From positions 1 to 18,321 of the forward strand of contig JBHGBF010000143.1 of the NCBI GenBank assembly GCA_041946865.1: DNA of 18,321 bases, in the 5' to 3' direction. A program made the translations under genes and the position numbers. This stretch comes from RPQK01 sp041946865. Lineage in GTDB: Bacteria > Acidobacteriota > UBA6911 > RPQK01. This document shows, one piece after another, positions 15,138-18,321 of the stretch. Within the stretch, counting starts at the first letter, position 1. Each line of letters opens with the position of its first letter. The notes below the pieces were generated by a model, which did no database searches, was not told the origin of the DNA, and saw only the letters and a list, made by a program, of their open reading frames with translations.

Positions 15138-15334
15138 ACGGTCAAGGCGGCAAATCGTGGATTCGTGGCAGGAATCACTGGATTTTCCGCGCTGGGGCTG
15201 GCAAAATCAGAACTACAAGGCGGAAGATTCCGGTATGACGCGGGTTGGAGAGGGTCTCAGCGGCCCTGAATCCACCACTTGCCGAAATCGTTTGATTCCA
15301 CGATCGTTGTTATCAGCTTAAGGAGGAGACCTTT

Positions 15335-15610
15335 ATGAACAAGTCGGAATTGATCGACGCCATTGCCAAGGATGCGAAGATCAGCAAGAATCAGGCGAAC
15401 GAAGTGATGAATGCTCTGGAGAAGAACCTTCAAGGGGCGCTGAGCAAAGGCGACAAGGTGACACTCGTCGGCTTCGGGACGTTCTCGGTTTCGCAGCGCG
15501 CCGCGCGAACCGGGCGGAATCCGCAAACCGGAAAACCGATCAAGATTGCCGCCAAGAAAGTCGTGAGATTCGCTCCCGGGAAGGCGCTGAAAGACGCCGT
15601 CGCCAAGTAA
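15335..15610 (+). CDS. hup: HU-family DNA-binding protein
   Basis: 91 residues, typical HU/IHF length. Nucleoid protein that binds and bends DNA as a dimer. Shows the dimer helices (MNKSELIDAIAKDAKISKNQANEVMNALEKNL), the GDKVTLVGFGTFSVSQRAARTGRNPQTG signature, and the arm and C-terminal helix ending in FAPGKALKDAVAK. The ATG at 15335 has AAGGAGGAG about six bases upstream, a strong site fitting an abundant protein. It stands alone after dinB with 197 bp between, in which no promoter of good quality could be chosen and no other gene was supported. A weak stem-loop follows at 15624. Confidence 0.96.
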   Translation: MNKSELIDAIAKDAKISKNQANEVMNALEKNLQGALSKGDKVTLVGFGTFSVSQRAARTGRNPQTGKPIKIAAKKVVRFAPGKALKDAVAK

Positions 15611-15623
15611 CGCCTCCCACCCT

Positions 15624-15643
15624 TCCAGGGAGTCCTGGACTTT
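15624..15643 (+). terminator. Weak stem-loop after the HU gene
   Basis: TCCAGG-GAGT-CCTGGA followed by CTTT. Six base pairs and only three T, so a poor intrinsic terminator. Its 3' arm is the first six bases of the 28-bp repeat. Confidence 0.3.
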
Positions 15644-15661
15644 GGCGAAAATAAACAGATG
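15634..15661 (+). repeat. 28-bp dispersed repeat, copy 2
   Basis: Begins CCTGGACTTTGGCGAAA and ends ACAGATG; differs from copy 1 (27-54, minus) at two of 28 positions. It sits between HU and the truncated queE, just before the palindromic element. Confidence 0.55.
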
Positions 15662-15695
15662 TGTGAACGTTTTTTACGCCGAAGGCGCAAGACAG

Positions 15696-15731
15696 CCCAG
15701 GGTTGGCGCGCAGTTGAGCGCCTACCCTGGG
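15696..15731. repeat. Palindromic REP-like element overlapping the queE stop
   Basis: CCCAGGGT (15696-15703) and ACCCTGGG (15724-15731) form an 8-bp stem. After a T/T mismatch GGCGC (15705-15709) pairs with GCGCC (15718-15722), leaving the loop GCAGTTGA. A second small hairpin, CGCC-GAA-GGCG, lies at 15677-15687. No T-run follows on either strand. The shape suits a dispersed palindromic or miniature element, and queE ends inside it. The element may begin near 15634 and extend to about 15755, where queE similarity ends; boundaries are inferred. Confidence 0.55.
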
Positions 15732-16288
15732 AAACCGTTCGAGAGCCGCCAGGTGGCGGAAAAGAGGACAGTGCGGCCCGGCACCAGTTCCCTCTCCGAC
15801 ATCACCTGCTTGGCCCATTCGTAGTCATGGCGTGAGCTTACGACGAATTTCACCTCGTCATGCTGTCGCAGCAGGCCGAGGTTTTCCCACCGGTTCTTAT
15901 TGACCATCCCGCTGTCGGGACATTTGATGTCGTAGATGAGCACCGCCCGAGGGTCCACTTTGCTGATATCCAGGCTTCCGCCTGTCTCGATCAGGACTTC
16001 CTTGCCGGCGTCGAGGAGCTTCGAAATGAGCGGATGAACTGCCTTTTGCAGAAGAGGCTCTCCGCCGGTGATTTCCACGAGCGGAGTCGGATATCTCAGG
16101 ATTTCGGCCAGCACCGCCCCGACCGTCATCCATTGCCCCTCGTTAAACGCATAGGTGGTGTCGCAATAAACGCAACGGAGGTTGCAAGCAGTCAGGCGGA
16201 CAAAGGCACACGGCCGGCCGGAGTACGACGACTCTCCCTGGATGCTGTAAAAGATTTCGTTGACCAGCAGCCTTTCTTTGCCGTTCAC
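15722..16288 (-). CDS. queE: 7-carboxy-7-deazaguanine synthase, C-terminally truncated
   Basis: Radical-SAM enzyme of queuosine/7-deazapurine synthesis that converts 6-carboxy-tetrahydropterin to 7-carboxy-7-deazaguanine. Seen: EIFYSIQGESSYSGRPCAFVRL, the cluster motif CNLRCVYC (Cys35, 39, 42; CX3CX2C), EITGGEPLLQ, LIETGGSLDI, YDIKCPDSGM. The protein is 188 residues and stops with VLFSATWRLSNGFPG. From memory of similar bacterial QueE proteins about 25-30 more residues should follow the FSAxW strand, including a C-terminal block resembling QLHKxIW; none is found downstream in any minus frame. The GTG at 16288 is the only reasonable start. Activity is uncertain. No other queuosine genes are visible in the window. 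Confidence 0.85.
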   Translation of the reverse strand: MNGKERLLVNEIFYSIQGESSYSGRPCAFVRLTACNLRCVYCDTTYAFNEGQWMTVGAVLAEILRYPTPLVEITGGEPLLQKAVHPLISKLLDAGKEVLIETGGSLDISKVDPRAVLIYDIKCPDSGMVNKNRWENLGLLRQHDEVKFVVSSRHDYEWAKQVMSERELVPGRTVLFSATWRLSNGFPG

Positions 16289-16294
16289 CGCCTC

Positions 16295-16300
16295 ATTATA
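16295..16300 (-). promoter_or_regulatory. Perfect TATAAT at the queE start
   Basis: Minus-strand TATAAT ends seven bases before the GTG at 16288, so a transcript would begin at or near the start codon and be leaderless. No -35 match. Could be chance. Confidence 0.35.
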
Positions 16301-16343
16301 GCGAATGAATCCTCGTTGCTGCCGGACCGGCTCAGGAACCGTA

Positions 16344-16352
16344 TGCTAAAAT
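16344..16352 (+). promoter_or_regulatory. Extended -10 promoter for the coiled-coil gene
   Basis: TGCTAAAAT, 18 bases ahead of the ATG at 16371, of the same TGNTA(C/A)AAT form as at 7762 and 13558. It leaves a short leader of about 10 bases with only a weak ribosome site. Confidence 0.45.
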
Positions 16353-16370
16353 TCGTTGTAAGAAACGAAT

Positions 16371-18116
16371 ATGAAACGAGTGGTTGTCTGTCATCGCAGT
16401 GCCGTGTTGTTGCTCGTTTTCCTGGCTTTTCTACTGCCTGCCTTCGCGGGAATACGCAAGGAAATCCAGAATGAATACCTTCAGAAGTACAAAAACCGGG
16501 CCATGTTCCTTAAGATCCCGGTTCGCGGATTCCGCCAGGTCGTGTTGGTCGGCGAGGGGATGACGATTGACAAAAGCAACGCCAGCCAGCCGATCAGTTT
16601 CAAAGTCGGCGAGCAGGTGCGTATCACTGATCTCAAGTTCGAGGACAGCAGCATCCTTTTCCGGCTGGCGGCCATCGACATGAGCAAGGAGAGCGATCTG
16701 ATCTATCGGTTCGCGACTGAGCTCACCGACGATTTCCCGCAGAAGGCAGCCTTTGATTCGGCACTGAACGGCACCCTTACTGAAGGCCTTTCTTACACGG
16801 ATATCGATTCGGCGAAAGAGAATTTCATCCAGGGTCAGTTCGATGATTTGATTCAGCAGTTCGCAGCCAGCACCGGAACGACTCCGGACTACGTGATCAA
16901 GACCATTTCCGAGAAGAATCCCGAATACCGGCAGGCCAAGGCCGACGCTCGAGACGCAAAGGCGAGGGCCCAAGAGGCAGAACAGCAGCTGCGCGGCGAA
17001 CAGAAGGCGCGAAAGGACGCAGAAGCGGATGCGTTGACCGCCCGACGGGAAATCACCCAGTTGCGCTCGACCTTGGGGACGCTCAGAGACGAAAGGACGC
17101 AACTGGCTTCCGACAAGTCGGCCCTGCAGCGGGAAGTCGCCCAGTTGCAGGCCAGGAACCAGGAGTACGACCACCAGATCAACGAGCTGATTCGAAACCT
17201 TGGCGTACAAACCGACGCCAAAGCCAACGTCGGGAAAAGGGTCGAGGCGGTCAACCGCAGTTTCGATTCGCTGAGAAACGAAAGGTCAGGCTTGGCGCAG
17301 AAGCTGGGCCAGGTGACCAGGGAGCTGGATAATCTACGCGCGGCTAACCAGAAGCTGGAAAGCGACCTGAAACAGGCCGAAAAACAGAATTCCAGGCTGT
17401 CGAGCGAGCTTCATTCCCTCACCTCAGATCGCAACTCTCTCGAGGCTCGATACATCCGGACGCGGCGCGAGCGCGAGATCCTCGAGAGCGCCTCGCGTTT
17501 GGCGCGTGCCCTCAGGCTCGAGAGGCATGTCGAGGAAAGAGAGGACGGCCGGCACGAAGTGGCTGATGTGTACCTCCTCAGCAAGAAGATCGGCAGTTTC
17601 GATATCCGGGCGCCCCTCTATCCCGGCGACACATCGACCGCCGTTTTTTCCGTCTTGTCACCAGACACAGTTGAATTTACCGAAGAAGAGCGCGAGCTTT
17701 ACCAGCTGCTGGGCGACAAACTGAAGGTCGAAGGCCGCTGGACAACCAGCAGCCAGGCTCTGAAGGCTGTGCCCGGTACTACCGAGCCGACTCGGGAAAT
17801 CGCGCCGCGCGAACAAGGAACATGGTCCTGGCGGTTTGAGGGGGAGCCAGTCGGCGCGGAAAGAACTGCTTTTGTCGCACAACTCACCGACAAGAACGGC
17901 CAGACCATGCCGCTGGCCAGCCAGGAATTCTGGATTCAACCTGCAGGCCTGTGGGATCGTGTCAGACAGTCATTCTCCTTTCTGTGGTTCGGCGTCGGCG
18001 CCGTGCTCGCAGCGGCGCTGCTGAGCGTGGTTTGGCTTGTCAGTGGCAGCCGGCAGCGGGAGACCAGGGGCGCTTCCCCCCGCGAGCCGGAATACGTCGT
18101 GCAGAAAAGACTGTAG
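16371..18116 (+). CDS. Signal-peptide coiled-coil protein with a C-terminal membrane anchor, unknown function
   Basis: 581 residues, no named family recognised. Residues 1-26 are a signal peptide (VLLLVFLAFLLPAFA, then GI). About 27-110 is strand-rich (FLKIPVRGFRQVVLVGEGMTI, FKVGEQVRITDLKFEDSSILFRL). About 185-375 is a long charged coiled coil (AKADARDAKARAQEAEQQL through SLEARYIRTRREREIL). About 390-530 reads as a second beta domain (VADVYLLSKKIGSFDIRAPLYPGD, GTWSWRFEGEPVGAERTAFVAQL, ASQEFWIQP). A single membrane segment lies at about 536-557 (FLWFGVGAVLAAALLSVVWLV), then a basic cytoplasmic tail. The layout places most of it in the periplasm, tethered at the C-terminus. Monocistronic from an extended -10. 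A structural or scaffold role is a guess. Confidence 0.85.
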   Translation: MKRVVVCHRSAVLLLVFLAFLLPAFAGIRKEIQNEYLQKYKNRAMFLKIPVRGFRQVVLVGEGMTIDKSNASQPISFKVGEQVRITDLKFEDSSILFRLAAIDMSKESDLIYRFATELTDDFPQKAAFDSALNGTLTEGLSYTDIDSAKENFIQGQFDDLIQQFAASTGTTPDYVIKTISEKNPEYRQAKADARDAKARAQEAEQQLRGEQKARKDAEADALTARREITQLRSTLGTLRDERTQLASDKSALQREVAQLQARNQEYDHQINELIRNLGVQTDAKANVGKRVEAVNRSFDSLRNERSGLAQKLGQVTRELDNLRAANQKLESDLKQAEKQNSRLSSELHSLTSDRNSLEARYIRTRREREILESASRLARALRLERHVEEREDGRHEVADVYLLSKKIGSFDIRAPLYPGDTSTAVFSVLSPDTVEFTEEERELYQLLGDKLKVEGRWTTSSQALKAVPGTTEPTREIAPREQGTWSWRFEGEPVGAERTAFVAQLTDKNGQTMPLASQEFWIQPAGLWDRVRQSFSFLWFGVGAVLAAALLSVVWLVSGSRQRETRGASPREPEYVVQKRL

Positions 18117-18168
18117 AGCCCGGTAGCCAGACCAGCGCGCAAACTTTCGCTTTAAGCCCGAAGGCCCC

Positions 18169-18321
18169 TCAGAACTCTATTTCAATACCCCTTCGGAAAT
18201 GTCTGCATCTGTCGGAAAAGATTCGCGCTGTCAGTCGGAACAAATCAATCCTGAGGGGTCCGTCACGGTAAATTTGTTCTTGCACGCTCAGCCCGTGTTC
18301 TGCCCCCTGCGCGCCAAGCGC
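18169..18321 (-). CDS. Possible C-terminal end of an unidentified gene
   Basis: The minus strand is open from the right edge for 50 codons to a TGA at 18169, reading ...LSVQEQIYRDGPLRIDLFRL and ending FRRGIEIEF. It is plausible protein and would converge with the coiled-coil gene 52 bp away. It is too short to identify, and base composition here is less biased than in the rest of the window. An inverted repeat (CCCCTCAG 18165-18172 with CTGAGGGG 18251-18258) overlaps it. Confidence 0.3.
   Translation of the reverse strand, partial: ALGAQGAEHGLSVQEQIYRDGPLRIDLFRLTARIFSDRCRHFRRGIEIEF

Noticed and set aside
15127..15321. Small open frame between dinB and HU (64 codons)
   Set aside because: Weak ribosome site, overlaps the dinB stop, composition unlike a protein; probably non-coding leader of HU.
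15670..15675. TTTTTT run after HU as a terminator tail
   Set aside because: No stem directly precedes it; the nearest hairpin is about 30 bases upstream.
18165..18258. 8-bp inverted repeat CCCCTCAG / CTGAGGGG enclosing 78 bases
   Set aside because: Only eight pairs, no T-run or promoter, and it overlaps a possible coding end; too weak to call an RNA.
1..18321. CRISPR array, transposase, phage genes, rRNA
   Set aside because: No regularly spaced repeats, no DDE or integrase motifs, no rRNA-like sequence seen on either strand.

Overview
The window looks like a chromosomal segment of an Acidobacteriota-like bacterium. It is GC-rich by eye, and it combines a DUF1080 protein, a sodium:solute symporter beside an M19 dipeptidase, a malectin-domain lipoprotein candidate and a large coiled-coil envelope protein. 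That combination is common in Acidobacteriota, but there is no rRNA or other marker to fix the phylum. No tRNA, rRNA, CRISPR array, transposase or phage gene was seen.

Layout. (1) Positions 1-3318, minus strand: an SSS-family symporter, an exported M19 membrane dipeptidase and a 4-bp-overlapping exported protein cut by the window edge. They read as one operon for peptide or amino-acid capture. (2) 3612-4373, minus: secreted DUF1080 protein with a good promoter. (3) 4539-6162, plus: small two-helix membrane protein, then a stand-alone MreB-like actin. (4) 6180-7661, minus: one polypeptide joining a family 2 glycosyltransferase to a SAM methyltransferase; a promoter and a strong ribosome site place its start at a TTG. 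(5) 7798-12399, plus: a tight four-gene operon with a membrane-anchored beta-rich protein, an N-acetylhexosamine-kinase-like phosphotransferase and two adjacent phosphohexomutase paralogues. A kinase making a sugar 1-phosphate followed by mutases suggests sugar (perhaps amino-sugar) salvage into nucleotide-sugar or glycolytic pools. (6) 12501-13490, minus: a malectin-domain protein and a small unknown. (7) 13491-13946: a 456-bp gene-free stretch with a probable structured small RNA on the minus strand and a 17-bp tandem repeat ahead of dinB. (8) 13947-15610, plus: DNA polymerase IV and an HU protein. (9) 15722-16288, minus: queE, with its C-terminus apparently replaced by a palindromic repeat. 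(10) 16371-18116, plus: coiled-coil envelope protein; then a possible partial gene entering from the right edge.

The most interesting items are the candidate small RNA at 13588-13690 (own promoter, closed secondary structure, seven-T tail), the truncation of queE by a hairpin repeat, a 28-bp near-identical sequence at both ends of the window, and the mutase pair in which one copy has lost a metal-ligand aspartate while the other is canonical. Three genes share an extended -10 of the form TGNTA(C/A)AAT, which helps start assignment.
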